From Robiginitalea biformata HTCC2501 (lineage in GTDB: Bacteria > Bacteroidota > Bacteroidia > Flavobacteriales > Flavobacteriaceae), in contig NC_013222.1 in assembly GCF_000024125.1 (NCBI RefSeq), positions 1,838,501 to 1,902,500 of the forward strand: a stretch of DNA of 64,000 bases. Reading direction: 5' to 3'. Made by a program: the position numbers and the translations under genes. A model generated the notes under the pieces. The model ran no database searches. It saw only the letters and a list, made by a program, of their open reading frames with translations, and was not told the origin of the DNA. Shown here piece by piece: positions 1-8,535 of the stretch (the first letter of the stretch is position 1; every line of letters starts with the position of its first letter).

Positions 1-556
1 GCAGGTTTTGCTGGATGAGTTCCCGGTAAGTACGGCCGTCGCCTGAGAAGCCGGACACCATGTCCAGCCCCGGCCCGAGCACTTCCCGGAGTACGTCCGG
101 GATCTTTGTCGCGCAGTTTTCGGCCAGGAAATCGTACTGGTAGTAGCGGTTTTCGGGCCGGTTGTTCCGCTCCAAATATTCAAATAATGCGGTTTTCTGC
201 CCGGGATTCAGGTCCAGCAGTTGTTCGCTGACCCACCGGCCCTCCAGCTGGTAGGTGTACAGGAAATTGGCAAAATCGGTACGGCTCAGGGCATAACGGA
301 GTTTTCCCCTGGCAAATTTCATATAGAAATTCGGGGTGTCGAAATCGAAGGTGCCGTAATTGTATATCCAGTCGAGGCCCTGTGCCGGATCCTGAACCCG
401 GAAGGCACTGTGGCCGAATTGCGCGTAGAGGTCGGTACCCGGCCCGCAGGTAATTACGCTGATCCGCGCGTCGGGGCCGAGCACAGCCTGCTGTCCGGAA
501 GCAACCCCTGCCATACAGGCGCAGAGACAAACGAGAAAGATTCGGAAATGGTTCAT
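1..556 (-). CDS. DUF4105 (Lnb N-terminal-like) secreted protein, 3' end outside the window
   Basis: The gene starts at the ATG at 556 and runs off the left edge, so about 185 residues are visible. An N-terminal signal peptide (residues 1-22, ending GVASGQ) precedes a domain with the hallmarks of DUF4105: an ITCGPG turn, FGHSAFRV, YNYGTFDFDTPNF and an ENCATKIPD segment holding a conserved Asn-Cys. Proteins of this family are exported and related to the N-terminal domain of lacto-N-biosidase-like and NlpC-fold proteins; their activity is poorly defined. The family is common in Bacteroidota and is usually 350-400 residues long, so roughly half is missing here. It is divergent from pssA. Confidence 0.8.
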   Translation of the reverse strand, partial: MNHFRIFLVCLCACMAGVASGQQAVLGPDARISVITCGPGTDLYAQFGHSAFRVQDPAQGLDWIYNYGTFDFDTPNFYMKFARGKLRYALSRTDFANFLYTYQLEGRWVSEQLLDLNPGQKTALFEYLERNNRPENRYYQYDFLAENCATKIPDVLREVLGPGLDMVSGFSGDGRTYRELIQQNL

Positions 557-724
557 TTGCTGTAGGCCCGGGATAAGTTGGATTGCCGACAAATATCCAA
601 TATATTTCGGCAACTTCCAATGTCGCCGGCAGCCGGTATCCGCAGGGTGGCGGCATATTCTGCGAATTGTACTAATTTTACGATAACGGAAGCCCGGACC
701 GCCGGCTCCAAGCCCAACCGATAT

Positions 725-1462
725 ATGAGAAACCTGCCGAATATCATTACCCTGCTGAATTTGCTGGCCGGCTCCATCGCCGCTGTATTTGCCGTTCTCG
801 ACCGCCTGGAATGGGCGGCCGCCTTTTTTATGCTCGGGGTGATCTGCGATTTCCTGGACGGGCTGGTGGCCCGCAAGCTTGGGGTCTCCTCCGAATTGGG
901 CATCCAACTCGATTCCCTGGCCGACCTGGTCACAAGCGGGCTGGTTCCCGGGCTCGTAATGTGCCAGTTGCTCGGGATGTCTGTCAGCGGGGGATGGAGC
1001 AGCAATAGTTTTTTTACCGAAGCACTTTCAACCGGCGACTGGCCGCACGCGTGGCTGCCGTTTACCGGTCTGGCGATCATCCTGGCCTCGGCCTGGCGCC
1101 TGGCCCGTTTCAACATCGACGAAGACCAGGTGAGCAGTTTTACGGGCCTGCCCACCCCGGCAAACGCCCTGCTGATCCTCAGCCTGCCGCTTATTCTGCT
1201 CTATAACGGCAGCGATGCGGTAAGCGCTGTTTTGATGAATCCCTGGGTGCTGATTGCCGTGACGATCTTATCCGTTTACCTGCTCAATGCACCCATCCGG
1301 CTGTTTGCCCTGAAATTTGATACCTGGAGCTTCCGGGACAACGGGTATAAGTACATCTTCCTGATCCTGTCCGGGGTGGCCCTGCTGACCCTGCAGTTCC
1401 TGGCGGTTCCGCTGATCATCCTGATGTACGTGTTGTTTTCCCTGTTCGCCCAACCGAAATGA
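725..1462 (+). CDS. pssA: CDP-diacylglycerol-serine O-phosphatidyltransferase (PssA)
   Basis: This 245-residue integral membrane enzyme joins CDP-diacylglycerol and L-serine to form phosphatidylserine, the precursor of phosphatidylethanolamine. The CDP-alcohol phosphotransferase signature is intact: D45-G46, A49-R50, G59, D63 and D67, with the usual spacing DGxxAR-x8-GxxxDxxxD. Further hydrophobic segments fill the C-terminal half. I chose the ATG at 725 because MRNLPNIITLLNLLAG is the family's typical beginning; an open frame extends upstream to 578 but does not resemble the family. It converges on lptB, with a GC-rich hairpin (GCGGCGG/CCGCCGC near 1468-1483) between the two genes. Specificity for serine rather than another alcohol rests on family resemblance. 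Confidence 0.88.
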   Translation: MRNLPNIITLLNLLAGSIAAVFAVLDRLEWAAAFFMLGVICDFLDGLVARKLGVSSELGIQLDSLADLVTSGLVPGLVMCQLLGMSVSGGWSSNSFFTEALSTGDWPHAWLPFTGLAIILASAWRLARFNIDEDQVSSFTGLPTPANALLILSLPLILLYNGSDAVSAVLMNPWVLIAVTILSVYLLNAPIRLFALKFDTWSFRDNGYKYIFLILSGVALLTLQFLAVPLIILMYVLFSLFAQPK

Positions 1463-1527
1463 ATAACGCGGCGGTTCCGCCGCGGTGATCCGCCGATCCG
1501 CCGATGGGCTGCCAGCCGGCAACCGAA

Positions 1528-2268
1528 TCAGAAAAGCAGTTTTTTCTTCCGGAGTTCAAAGTTCTGGCCCAGGTAGACCTTCCGCACCATTTCGTCCGCA
1601 GCCAGGTCTTCGGGCAGGCCGGACTTGAGGATGCCTCCTTCGAACATCAGGTAGGAACGCTCCGTGATGGCGAGTGTTTCCTGCACATTGTGGTCGGTGA
1701 TCAGGATGCCGATGTTCCGGTTTTTAAGTTGGGCGACAATTCGCTGGATATCTTCCACGGCAACCGGGTCTACCCCGGCAAAGGGCTCATCCAGCAGGAT
1801 AAATTTGGGGTCGGTAGCCAGAGCACGGGCAATTTCGGTCCGTCGGCGCTCCCCCCCGGAGAGCAGGTCCCCCCGGTTTTTACGGATGTGGCCGATCCCG
1901 AATTCCTCGAGCAGGCTTTCCATCCGCATGTGCTGTTCCTTTTTGCTGAGGTCCGTGAGCTGCAGGACGCTCAGGATATTTTTTTCGACGCTGAGCTTCC
2001 GGAATACCGAAGCCTCCTGTGCCAGGTAGCCGATCCCGTACTGGGCCCGCTTGTACATCGGGAATTTCGTGATTTCCGTCTGGTCCAGGAATATGCGCCC
2101 CCCATTGGGTTTGATCAGCCCCACGATCATATAAAAGGACGTTGTTTTGCCTGCACCGTTCGGGCCGAGGAGCCCGACGATTTCACCCTGGTTGACTTCC
2201 AGGGAAATCCCTTTAACGACCTGGCGGCCGCGATAGGATTTCATGATATTTTCGGCTCGGAGTTTCAT
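1528..2268 (-). CDS. lptB: LPS export ABC transporter ATP-binding protein LptB
   Basis: This 246-residue cytoplasmic ATPase would drive LptFG-dependent extraction of lipopolysaccharide from the inner membrane towards the LptC/A/D bridge. It has a Walker A motif GPNGAGKT (35-42), a Q-loop in YLAQEASVF, the ABC signature LSGGE (136-140), Walker B FILLDEP (156-162) followed by FAGVDP, and an H-loop ITDHN. The FAGVDP and YLAQE segments are typical of LptB rather than of amino-acid transporters. The upstream gene on the same strand is the AhpD-like protein, 58 bp away, then tatC and kdsD. Because kdsD makes an LPS precursor enzyme, the run has an envelope theme. Confidence 0.92.
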   Translation of the reverse strand: MKLRAENIMKSYRGRQVVKGISLEVNQGEIVGLLGPNGAGKTTSFYMIVGLIKPNGGRIFLDQTEITKFPMYKRAQYGIGYLAQEASVFRKLSVEKNILSVLQLTDLSKKEQHMRMESLLEEFGIGHIRKNRGDLLSGGERRRTEIARALATDPKFILLDEPFAGVDPVAVEDIQRIVAQLKNRNIGILITDHNVQETLAITERSYLMFEGGILKSGLPEDLAADEMVRKVYLGQNFELRKKKLLF

Positions 2269-2326
2269 GGGACGTGGGCCAAACTTACAGTTTTTCGGGT
2301 GGGGTCGGTGCCATTTTCGGATTTTT

Positions 2327-2674
2327 TTAACCCTTGTTTTCCAGGACTTCCCAGAATTCTACCGCCCGCCTCAGGTGGGGGATGGTGATGGTGCCGCCCA
2401 CCAGGGTGGCGATGCCCAGGGTTTCCATGACTTCCTGCTTGGTGGCCTGGTGTTTGTACAGGGTTTGCAGGTGGTACCGGACGCAGTCGTCGCACCGCAG
2501 GACCGTCGAGGCCACCAGGCCCAGGAGTTCCTTGGTCTTCACGTCCAGGGCGCCCGGGGCGTAGGCGTTCGTGTCCAGGTTAAACATCCGCTTCATCAGC
2601 CGGCTGTCGCTGTTGAGCAGTTTTTCGTTCATCCGTTCCCGGTAGGCGTTGAATTCATCGACTTGATCTGGCAT
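2327..2674 (-). CDS. carboxymuconolactone decarboxylase / AhpD-like family protein
   Basis: The 115-residue protein is a small all-alpha member of the AhpD/CMD superfamily. The redox motif CxxCxxxH is present as C61, C64 and H68 ([12 protein letters not shown]), which favours an alkylhydroperoxidase-like thiol activity over lactone decarboxylation. The C-terminal [19 protein letters not shown] is typical of the flavobacterial version. The gene overlaps the 3' end of tatC by 20 bp and so is probably translated in the same operon (kdsD-tatC-this gene-lptB). The physiological partner is unknown. Confidence 0.85.
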   Translation of the reverse strand: MPDQVDEFNAYRERMNEKLLNSDSRLMKRMFNLDTNAYAPGALDVKTKELLGLVASTVLRCDDCVRYHLQTLYKHQATKQEVMETLGIATLVGGTITIPHLRRAVEFWEVLENKG

Positions 2675-3497
2675 TCTTCTGGGCTTTTGCCTGCCGTTTG
2701 AGCACGACAGAGGAGATGTAAATACTGATTTGATACAGGATCAGGACGGGCACGGCCACTATGATCTGACTGGCCACGTCCGGCGGGGTGATCACCGCGG
2801 AGAGGACCAGTACAATCACCAGGGCAATCTTCCGGTACTTCCGGAGGATCTCCGGGGTAACCAATCCCACCCGGGTGAGGAAAAAGATGATGATGGGCAG
2901 TTCAAACATGATTCCGCAGGCAATGACCGCTGCCCGCACCGTGGAGATGAAAGAGCTGATATCGATTTCATTCAGCACTTCCTCACTGACCTGATAGGTG
3001 CCCAAAAAATTGATGGACAGGGGGGCTACCACGTAATAGCCAAAGAGGACCCCCATAAAGAACAATGCCGAGGCTATCAGGATAAAGCCCCGGGAGTGCT
3101 TGCGCTCTTTTTCATAGAGCCCCGGGCTGATGAACTTCCAGATCTCGTAGAGCACGTAGGGGAAGCCCACGATAAATCCGGCCCATATGGAAGTCCAGAT
3201 ATGCGCGGAGAATTGTCCGGCCATCGTCCGGTTCTGGATGGTAAATGGCAGGGAATCTGCACAGAAGGCGGAATCGAAGCCCAGGCTCGTGGCGATATCG
3301 CAAAAGAGCCGGTACGTCGGGAAACTCATCTTTTTGGGCCCGAAGATGATCGTGTCGAAAATAAAGTCCTTCATCAGGAATGCCCCCACACCGAGGATCA
3401 CGATGGCCAGTGTAGACCGGATCAGGTGCCAGCGCAGCTCTTCCAGGTGGTCCAGAAAGGACATTTCATTGGGGTCCTTGCGTTCTTTCTTTGCCAT
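2655..3497 (-). CDS. tatC: twin-arginine translocase subunit TatC
   Basis: TatC is the multispanning receptor of the Tat pathway, which exports folded proteins bearing an RR signal. The 280-residue sequence opens with MSFLDHLEELRWHLIRS (residues 12-28), the conserved cytoplasmic N-terminus that contacts the twin arginines, and contains about six hydrophobic segments. The family motif around FWKFISPGLYEKER occurs here as IWKFISPGLYEKERKHSRG. A long periplasmic loop (about residues 45-105) with two cysteine-containing stretches is typical of Bacteroidota. The start codon overlaps the kdsD stop (TAATG). A likely substrate in this window is the RR-signal protein at 61346-62398. Confidence 0.95.
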   Translation of the reverse strand: MAKKERKDPNEMSFLDHLEELRWHLIRSTLAIVILGVGAFLMKDFIFDTIIFGPKKMSFPTYRLFCDIATSLGFDSAFCADSLPFTIQNRTMAGQFSAHIWTSIWAGFIVGFPYVLYEIWKFISPGLYEKERKHSRGFILIASALFFMGVLFGYYVVAPLSINFLGTYQVSEEVLNEIDISSFISTVRAAVIACGIMFELPIIIFFLTRVGLVTPEILRKYRKIALVIVLVLSAVITPPDVASQIIVAVPVLILYQISIYISSVVLKRQAKAQKNARSSR

Positions 3498-4462
3498 TAA
3501 AGTATGCCCTCCTTGATTAGGTTGTGGATATGGACCACCCCGATGTACCTGCCGTCCCGGGTGGCCAGCAATTGTGAAATGTCATTTTCCTCCATCATTT
3601 GCAGCGCTTTGACAGCCAGGACCTCGGAATCGACCGTTTTGGGCCCGGTGGTCATGATATCCCGGGCGCGCAGTCCGGCAATATTGTCGTGTTTGTTGAG
3701 CATCCTCCGGATGTCCCCGTCCGTGATAATCCCGGCAACCCGGTCCCCGTCCATCACGGCCGTGACCCCGAGCATTTTCTCGGAAATCTCCACGATGGCA
3801 TCCTTGACCGGTGTATCCCCGGATACCTGCGGCACCTGGTTTTGCGCGGCGATGTCCCCCACGCGCAGGTAGAGTTTTTTCCCCAGGGTCCCTCCGGGGT
3901 GGTAGCGTGCAAAATCCCGGCTGCTGAACCCTCTGAGTTCGAGCAGGCAGATAGCCAGGGCGTCGCCCAGCACCAATTGGGCTGTTGTGCTGGTAGTCGG
4001 GGCCAGGTTGTTTGGGCAGGCCTCTTTTTCTACATAGGTGTTCAGGCAGTAGTCGGCGCGCCGGCCCAGGAAGGAATCCGGGCTGCCCGTCATCCCGATC
4101 AGCGGGTTGCCACCCTGTTTGATCAACGGGACGAGCAATTTGATTTCCGGGGTATTGCCGCTCTTTGAAATGCAGATGACCACGTCGTTTTGCTGGATGG
4201 TGCCCAGGTCTCCGTGAATGGCGTCCGCTGCGTGCATGTAGATGGCCGGGGTACCGGTGGAATTCAGGGTCGCCACAATTTTGGAGGCGATAATGGCGCT
4301 TTTGCCAATACCGGTGATCACCACGCGGCCGTCAGCTTCGAGAATGCACGAAACCGCCCGGGAGAAATCCTCCGTAAGCAGGGTGGCAAGGTGGTGGATG
4401 GCATCGCCTTCCAGGGCGATTGTTTGACGCGCTATTTCGAGTATAGCCTTACTGTCCTTCAA
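3497..4462 (-). CDS. kdsD: KpsF/GutQ family arabinose-5-phosphate isomerase
   Basis: The 321-residue enzyme would interconvert ribulose-5-phosphate and arabinose-5-phosphate, the first step of KDO synthesis for LPS. An N-terminal SIS domain (about 30-185) contains VVITGIGKSAIIASKIVATL and the ISKSGNTPE loop. Two CBS motifs follow (about 205-320; TVMDGDRVAGIITDGDIRRML and ISQLLATRDGRYIGVVHIHNL). The frame can only begin at a TTG (4462): an in-frame TAA lies 12 bases upstream, while the nearest ATG (4472) is in another frame and stops after seven codons. TTG start or a small sequence error are both possible. It heads the kdsD-tatC-AhpD-lptB run and is divergent from recQ. Confidence 0.9.
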   Translation of the reverse strand: MKDSKAILEIARQTIALEGDAIHHLATLLTEDFSRAVSCILEADGRVVITGIGKSAIIASKIVATLNSTGTPAIYMHAADAIHGDLGTIQQNDVVICISKSGNTPEIKLLVPLIKQGGNPLIGMTGSPDSFLGRRADYCLNTYVEKEACPNNLAPTTSTTAQLVLGDALAICLLELRGFSSRDFARYHPGGTLGKKLYLRVGDIAAQNQVPQVSGDTPVKDAIVEISEKMLGVTAVMDGDRVAGIITDGDIRRMLNKHDNIAGLRARDIMTTGPKTVDSEVLAVKALQMMEENDISQLLATRDGRYIGVVHIHNLIKEGIL

Positions 4463-4521
4463 GGTTTTGCATTAATTAACACTAGCGGTTTCCAATCCTT
4501 AAAATGTATACAAAAGAGGGA

Positions 4522-4549
4522 TTGTTTTTAAAAGAATGTGCTATATTTA
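4522..4549 (+). promoter_or_regulatory. candidate Bacteroidota-type promoter for recQ
   Basis: TTG at 4522-4524 and TATATTTA at 4542-4549 are separated by 17 bases. This resembles the Bacteroidota primary-sigma promoter (TTTG around -33, TAnnTTTG around -7) with one mismatch in the second box. It would leave a leader of about 150 bases before the recQ ATG. The surrounding 4490-4600 segment is conspicuously AT-rich in a GC-rich region. A kdsD promoter on the other strand should lie nearby, but I see no convincing box. Confidence 0.35.
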
Positions 4550-4703
4550 AGAAAACAAAATTACATAAACTTATTAGAAACAAATTCAATTCCCCCGCAT
4601 TTCACATTCGGCACATTATTTGCCGAGACCACCCTGTATCATCCAATGGATACGGCATACCCGGGGCCCCGGGATTGTGATGTTTGCAGAAAGAGCATGA
4701 AGC

Positions 4704-6905
4704 ATGATTTTGAATGAGACCGACCTGAAAGCGTCCCTGAAGAAATACTTTGGGTTTTCGCAGTTTAAGGGACTTCAGGAAGACGTAATTAAAAATATTG
4801 TCCAGGGCAGAGACACCTTCGTCATAATGCCTACGGGAGGAGGGAAGTCGCTGTGTTACCAGTTGCCGGCCCTGATCGGCGAAGGCACGGCCATAGTGGT
4901 ATCCCCACTGATTGCCCTGATGAAAAACCAGGTGGACGCCATCCGGGGCGTCTCGGACAACGACGGGGTGGCCCACGTGCTGAATTCCTCCCTGACCAAG
5001 GGTGAGGTCAAAGCCGTGAAGGAGGATATTACCTCCGGGGTCACCAAATTGTTGTACGTGGCCCCCGAATCGCTGACCAAGGAGGAATACGTGGACTTCC
5101 TGCAGGGGGTAACCCTTTCCTTTGTCGCTATAGACGAAGCCCATTGCATCTCGGAATGGGGGCACGATTTCCGTCCAGAATACCGGAATCTGCGATCCAT
5201 TATCGACCGCCTCGGAGACGACATCCCGATTATCGCCCTGACGGCGACGGCAACCCCCAAGGTACAGGAAGACATCCTCAAGAATCTGGGTATCCCGGAA
5301 GCTGAAGTATTCAAGGCTTCCTTCAACCGCCCGAACCTGTACTACGAGGTACAGCCCAAAACCAAGAACGTGGATGCGGACATTATCCGGTTTGTGAAGA
5401 AAAACGCCGGGAAATCGGGTATTATATACTGCCTGAGCCGCAAGCGGGTGGAGGAACTCGCCCAGGTGCTGCAGGTAAACGGGGTCAGCGCGGTGCCGTA
5501 CCATGCCGGTTTTGACGCCAAGACCCGCTCCCGGTACCAGGATATGTTCCTGATGGAGGAGGTGGATGTGGTCGTGGCTACCATCGCCTTCGGCATGGGG
5601 ATCGACAAGCCGGATGTGCGCTATGTGATTCACCACGACATTCCCAAGAGCATTGAGAGCTACTACCAGGAAACCGGCCGGGCCGGCCGGGACGGGGGCG
5701 AAGGCCACTGCCTGGCTTTCTACAGCTACAAGGACGTGGAGAAACTCGAAAAATTCATGGCCGGCAAGCCCGTGGCCGAACAGGAAATCGGCAACGCCCT
5801 GTTGCAGGAGATCGTCGCCTACGCGGAAACATCTGTTTCCCGCCGGAAATTCATCCTCCACTATTTCGGGGAGGAATTCGACGAGGTCAACGGCGAAGGG
5901 GCGGATATGGACGACAACGTCCGGAACCCCAAGGAAAAGGTGGAAGCCCGGGACGACGTGGTAAAAATCATCCGGGCCGTCAAGGAAACAAATGAAAAAT
6001 TCAAGGCCAAGGAAATCGTCAAGACGCTTACCGGGTCGTCCAACGCCCTGATCGCAGCCCATAAGACGGCCGGCAAAGAGGTTTTCGGCTCCGGGGCGGA
6101 CAAGGACAAACACTATTGGATGGCCCTGGTCCGGCAAATCCTGGTAGCCGGCTTGTTAAAGAAGGAAATTGAACAATACGGCATCCTGCACGTTACCCCG
6201 TCCGGTGAGGAATTCCTGAAAAACCCGACATCCTTTATGATGACCCGTGACCACCGGTACAGCGAGGCCCAGGAAAGCCCTTCCGGCGGCACAGTCCGGC
6301 CGCGTTCCGGCACGGGGGACGATACGCTGCTCAAGCTGCTGCGGGACCTCAGGCGCAAAGAAGCTGCCAAGTTGGAAGTGCCGCCCTTTGTGATTTTCCA
6401 GGACCCTTCCCTGGAGGATATGGCTTTGAAATACCCCGTCAGCCATGAGGAACTCGTGAACATACACGGAGTGGGGGAAGGCAAGGCCCGCAAATACGGC
6501 AAACCGTTCCTCGGGTTGATTTCACAATACGTGGAGGAACACAATATCACGAGACCGGAGGACCTGGTGGTAAAAAGCACGGGTGCAAATTCGGCCCTCA
6601 AGCTCTATATTATCCAGAATGTAGACCGGAAACTGCCGCTGGACGACATCGCAGCGGCCAAGGGCCTGGAATTGCCGGAGCTCGTCCGGGAGATGGAACA
6701 AATTGTCTTCAGCGGTACCCGGTTGAACCTGGGCTACTACATCGACGATATCCTGGACGAAGACCAACAGGAAGAAATCCACGATTATTTTCTGGAGGCG
6801 GAGTCGGACGATATCGAGGAAGCCCTGAAAGAATTTGACGGGGAATACGAGGATGAGGAACTCCGGCTCTACCGCCTAAAATTCATGAGCGAAGTCGCAA
6901 ACTGA
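4704..6905 (+). CDS. recQ: ATP-dependent DNA helicase RecQ
   Basis: The 733-residue 3'-5' DNA helicase acts in recombination and stalled-fork repair. Domains in order: DEAD/DEAH helicase core with Walker A MPTGGGKS (42-49) and IDEAHCISEWGHDFRP; helicase C domain with GIIYCLSRK and ETGRAGRDGG; an RQC winged-helix region (about 400-500); an HRDC domain (about 530-610, VPPFVIFQDPSLEDMA and GEGKARKYG); and a further C-terminal helical domain (LDDIAAAKGLELPELVREME). The usual zinc-binding cysteines between helicase C and RQC are absent; that stretch reads FILHYFGEEFDEV without the cysteine cluster, as is common in Flavobacteriia. Length fits the family in this phylum. It stands alone and is divergent from kdsD. 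Confidence 0.95.
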   Translation: MILNETDLKASLKKYFGFSQFKGLQEDVIKNIVQGRDTFVIMPTGGGKSLCYQLPALIGEGTAIVVSPLIALMKNQVDAIRGVSDNDGVAHVLNSSLTKGEVKAVKEDITSGVTKLLYVAPESLTKEEYVDFLQGVTLSFVAIDEAHCISEWGHDFRPEYRNLRSIIDRLGDDIPIIALTATATPKVQEDILKNLGIPEAEVFKASFNRPNLYYEVQPKTKNVDADIIRFVKKNAGKSGIIYCLSRKRVEELAQVLQVNGVSAVPYHAGFDAKTRSRYQDMFLMEEVDVVVATIAFGMGIDKPDVRYVIHHDIPKSIESYYQETGRAGRDGGEGHCLAFYSYKDVEKLEKFMAGKPVAEQEIGNALLQEIVAYAETSVSRRKFILHYFGEEFDEVNGEGADMDDNVRNPKEKVEARDDVVKIIRAVKETNEKFKAKEIVKTLTGSSNALIAAHKTAGKEVFGSGADKDKHYWMALVRQILVAGLLKKEIEQYGILHVTPSGEEFLKNPTSFMMTRDHRYSEAQESPSGGTVRPRSGTGDDTLLKLLRDLRRKEAAKLEVPPFVIFQDPSLEDMALKYPVSHEELVNIHGVGEGKARKYGKPFLGLISQYVEEHNITRPEDLVVKSTGANSALKLYIIQNVDRKLPLDDIAAAKGLELPELVREMEQIVFSGTRLNLGYYIDDILDEDQQEEIHDYFLEAESDDIEEALKEFDGEYEDEELRLYRLKFMSEVAN

Positions 6906-6965
6906 CCCAAAGCTGCACAACCTGTTTTATTGAAGGATTCCCGGTGGCGGGTGTGCGCCCTGCGC

Positions 6966-7376
6966 CTAGGGGGCCAGGAACCTGAAGGGCTCCCACGGCA
7001 GATTCCGCAACACGGTAAATAAGAGTACCAGCGCCAGCACCACCCAGGGGGCCCGGGGATGGTCCAGCGGGCTGTTGGGGAACCGTTTTCCGAAATTTCG
7101 CACCACGCGTTCCGTGCCGTGCCAGCCGAGAAGCAATACGGCCGGGGGGAACAGCAGGTTATGGCCAAATGCCCCGCCCAGATCCAGGCGGGTGAGGTCG
7201 TGCAGTGCGCGCTGGCTGCCGCAGCCCGTACACAACAGGCCGGTGAGCTGGTGGAAGGGACAGGCCGGAAAGGACCCGCCTTCCGGGTCCATATGGTAGT
7301 AAACCAGCAGTAGGAATACTCCGGCGGCTACCCCTCCAAGGGCATACCACGTTATTTTGCGATCAGTAGCGGGCAT
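6966..7376 (-). CDS. DUF2752 membrane protein
   Basis: The protein has about 136 residues from the ATG at 7376 and at least three hydrophobic segments. The DUF2752 signature is clear: a cysteine, nine residues, then CTGCGSQRALHDL, that is C-x9-CxGCGxQR. The function of the family is unknown; the fixed cysteine set suggests metal or disulfide chemistry at the membrane. The start overlaps the end of the upstream CD225 gene by 14 bp, so the two are probably translationally coupled. A second DUF2752 gene with identical motif spacing lies at 8094-8390 in the same four-gene run. Confidence 0.85.
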   Translation of the reverse strand: MPATDRKITWYALGGVAAGVFLLLVYYHMDPEGGSFPACPFHQLTGLLCTGCGSQRALHDLTRLDLGGAFGHNLLFPPAVLLLGWHGTERVVRNFGKRFPNSPLDHPRAPWVVLALVLLFTVLRNLPWEPFRFLAP

Positions 7377-7650
7377 TTTCCATGATCCCGGCAAAGATGC
7401 TGAAGCCGAAGATGGCCAGGTAGATGATTACTCCGATTCCCCCTACCACCAGGCCTACAATCCCCCAGGTACGTGCGCTCCGGGAATACTGTTCCGCCAG
7501 GGGATAATCGCCCCGGGCATAGGTCTCGTTTACCCGAGCGGCATATATGATGCTCACGATGCCCGCCGGGAGGCAGCAGCAGACCGTGCAGATAATGGCC
7601 AGGGCCAGGTAATTGCTCGGTTTTGGGGGTTGGTTTTCCATTTCGTTCAT
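7363..7650 (-). CDS. CD225/dispanin family small membrane protein
   Basis: This 95-residue protein has two hydrophobic segments (about 15-38 and 65-88) joined by a polar loop. The first segment and loop, TVCCCLPAGIVSIIYAARVN then a GDYPLAEQYSRSARTW stretch, match the CD225 pattern shared with eukaryotic IFITM/dispanin proteins: CCxP-G-(a)-x-(s/a)-xxV, then small residues and a conserved W. Bacterial members have no settled function. The start at MNEMENQ could be trimmed to the second methionine. It sits between the CCC-motif gene upstream and a DUF2752 gene that overlaps its 3' end. Confidence 0.85.
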   Translation of the reverse strand: MNEMENQPPKPSNYLALAIICTVCCCLPAGIVSIIYAARVNETYARGDYPLAEQYSRSARTWGIVGLVVGGIGVIIYLAIFGFSIFAGIMENARY

Positions 7651-7731
7651 GCTGGTGGTTGTTTTAATAGGTTATCGTACTCGGCCGGGGGGATATGGCA
7701 GTGGCGGACGGTCGGTACCGTCCACCGGGGG

Positions 7732-8064
7732 TTATTCCTCAAACCCCCACTGTTCCATCATTTCGCGGGATTGTTCCATCATGGCATCCCATCCTCCCAG
7801 TTGCTGGATGCGGAACAGCATAAAACCAAAATAAAGCACACCGAGGACAATGGCGATTATGGCGAGTATCCGGGCGGTTTTCCACTGGTTGTAATTTGTG
7901 TAGACCTCCGGGGACTCCAGGTACTTCTTGTAGTCCGACCGAAGCAGCAGGTAGGCGATTACACCCAGGAGGATTGCCGGAAGCCCCCAGATGCAGCAAC
8001 AGACATAGCCCAGGATGGATAATACAATGGCCAGGGTTACATTCGGTAATTTTCTTTGTTCCAT
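7732..8064 (-). CDS. CCC-motif membrane protein (CD225-like)
   Basis: This 110-residue protein has an N-terminal hydrophobic segment carrying GYVCCCIWGLPAILLGVIA and a second one near residues 66-88 (ARILAIIAIVLGVLYFGFML), ending in an acidic, Met-rich tail. The layout parallels the neighbouring CD225 gene: three cysteines in the first membrane segment, a proline, a polar loop with a W (NQWKTAR), then a second membrane segment. In Flavobacteriaceae such proteins are called CCC-motif membrane proteins; no function is known. It lies 29 bp after the second DUF2752 gene on the same strand. Confidence 0.8.
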   Translation of the reverse strand: MEQRKLPNVTLAIVLSILGYVCCCIWGLPAILLGVIAYLLLRSDYKKYLESPEVYTNYNQWKTARILAIIAIVLGVLYFGFMLFRIQQLGGWDAMMEQSREMMEQWGFEE

Positions 8065-8093
8065 GGTAGCGGTGGTTTAGTGGTATTGTTGGT

Positions 8094-8390
8094 TTAAAGG
8101 TTTAGTTTCAGGAGGAAATTCACGAGGATCGCAGCCACTGTAATACCCGCCAGCCAGGTAATCAGCTGCGTGCCATTCCTGACCCAGGCCAGCCGGTCGG
8201 CCACGATAGCCGCAAACAGGGCCATCAGGGGCAACAGGGCAGGGTACATCAGGAAGGATTCGATCAGTTCGCCACGCAGCAGGAGGGCAACAGCGCGTTG
8301 GAGGCCGCAGCCGGGGCACGAAATGCCCAGGATTTGCTGGCTCAGGCAGGGGAGCATGTCGGCTTCGGAAAAAATGGCTAATTGTATCAT
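8094..8390 (-). CDS. short DUF2752 membrane protein
   Basis: This 98-residue protein is the second DUF2752 member of the cluster. C15, C25 and C28 fall in C-x9-CPGCGLQRAVALL, the same spacing as the protein at 6966-7376. Two hydrophobic segments follow (about 48-66 and 75-95). It is shorter than its sister because it lacks the N-terminal membrane segment. It is the first gene of the minus-strand run DUF2752, CCC-motif, CD225, DUF2752. The pairing of one DUF2752 with one CD225-like protein, twice, suggests that the pair is a functional unit; this is inference. Confidence 0.82.
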   Translation of the reverse strand: MIQLAIFSEADMLPCLSQQILGISCPGCGLQRAVALLLRGELIESFLMYPALLPLMALFAAIVADRLAWVRNGTQLITWLAGITVAAILVNFLLKLNL

Positions 8391-8433
8391 AGGGAAAAGA
8401 CCGTCCCGGGATTTCCGAACGGTAAATTACTAT

Positions 8434-8441
8434 TATTTTTG
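8434..8441 (+). promoter_or_regulatory. candidate -7 box (TATTTTTG) for the Smr gene
   Basis: TATTTTTG fits the Bacteroidota TAnnTTTG box exactly. No clear TTG lies 17-20 bases upstream. The box is followed after four bases by an ATG (8446) and lies about 80 bases before the Smr start. It would produce a transcript carrying the 29-codon frame at 8446-8535 at its very 5' end. Confidence 0.4.
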
Positions 8442-8445
8442 GGCA

Positions 8446-8535
8446 ATGAAAATAAAACCCACCATTTATTTGGTCGCCGCCAATGCCCCCGCGGCCGGGG
8501 TAACCTCTAATCCCGAGGACGATGGAAAGCATTGA
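8446..8535 (+). CDS. possible 29-residue leader frame overlapping the Smr start
   Basis: The ATG at 8446 opens a frame of 29 codons (MKIKPTIYLVAANAP and onward) that ends in TGA at 8533-8535, overlapping the first 14 bases of the Smr gene. Its N-terminus (MKIK followed by a hydrophobic run) and its place right after a promoter box make it plausible as a translated leader. It matches no family I recognise, and a chance frame is equally likely. Confidence 0.22.
   Translation: MKIKPTIYLVAANAPAAGVTSNPEDDGKH

Noticed and set aside
1504..2388. 294-codon plus-strand frame opposite lptB
   Set aside because: Complement of the LptB frame; no signal, motif or start context.
4602..6137. Long minus-strand open frame (511 codons) opposite recQ
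   Set aside because: It is the complementary shadow of the recQ reading frame; GC-rich third positions leave the antisense frame open. It has no recognisable domain.
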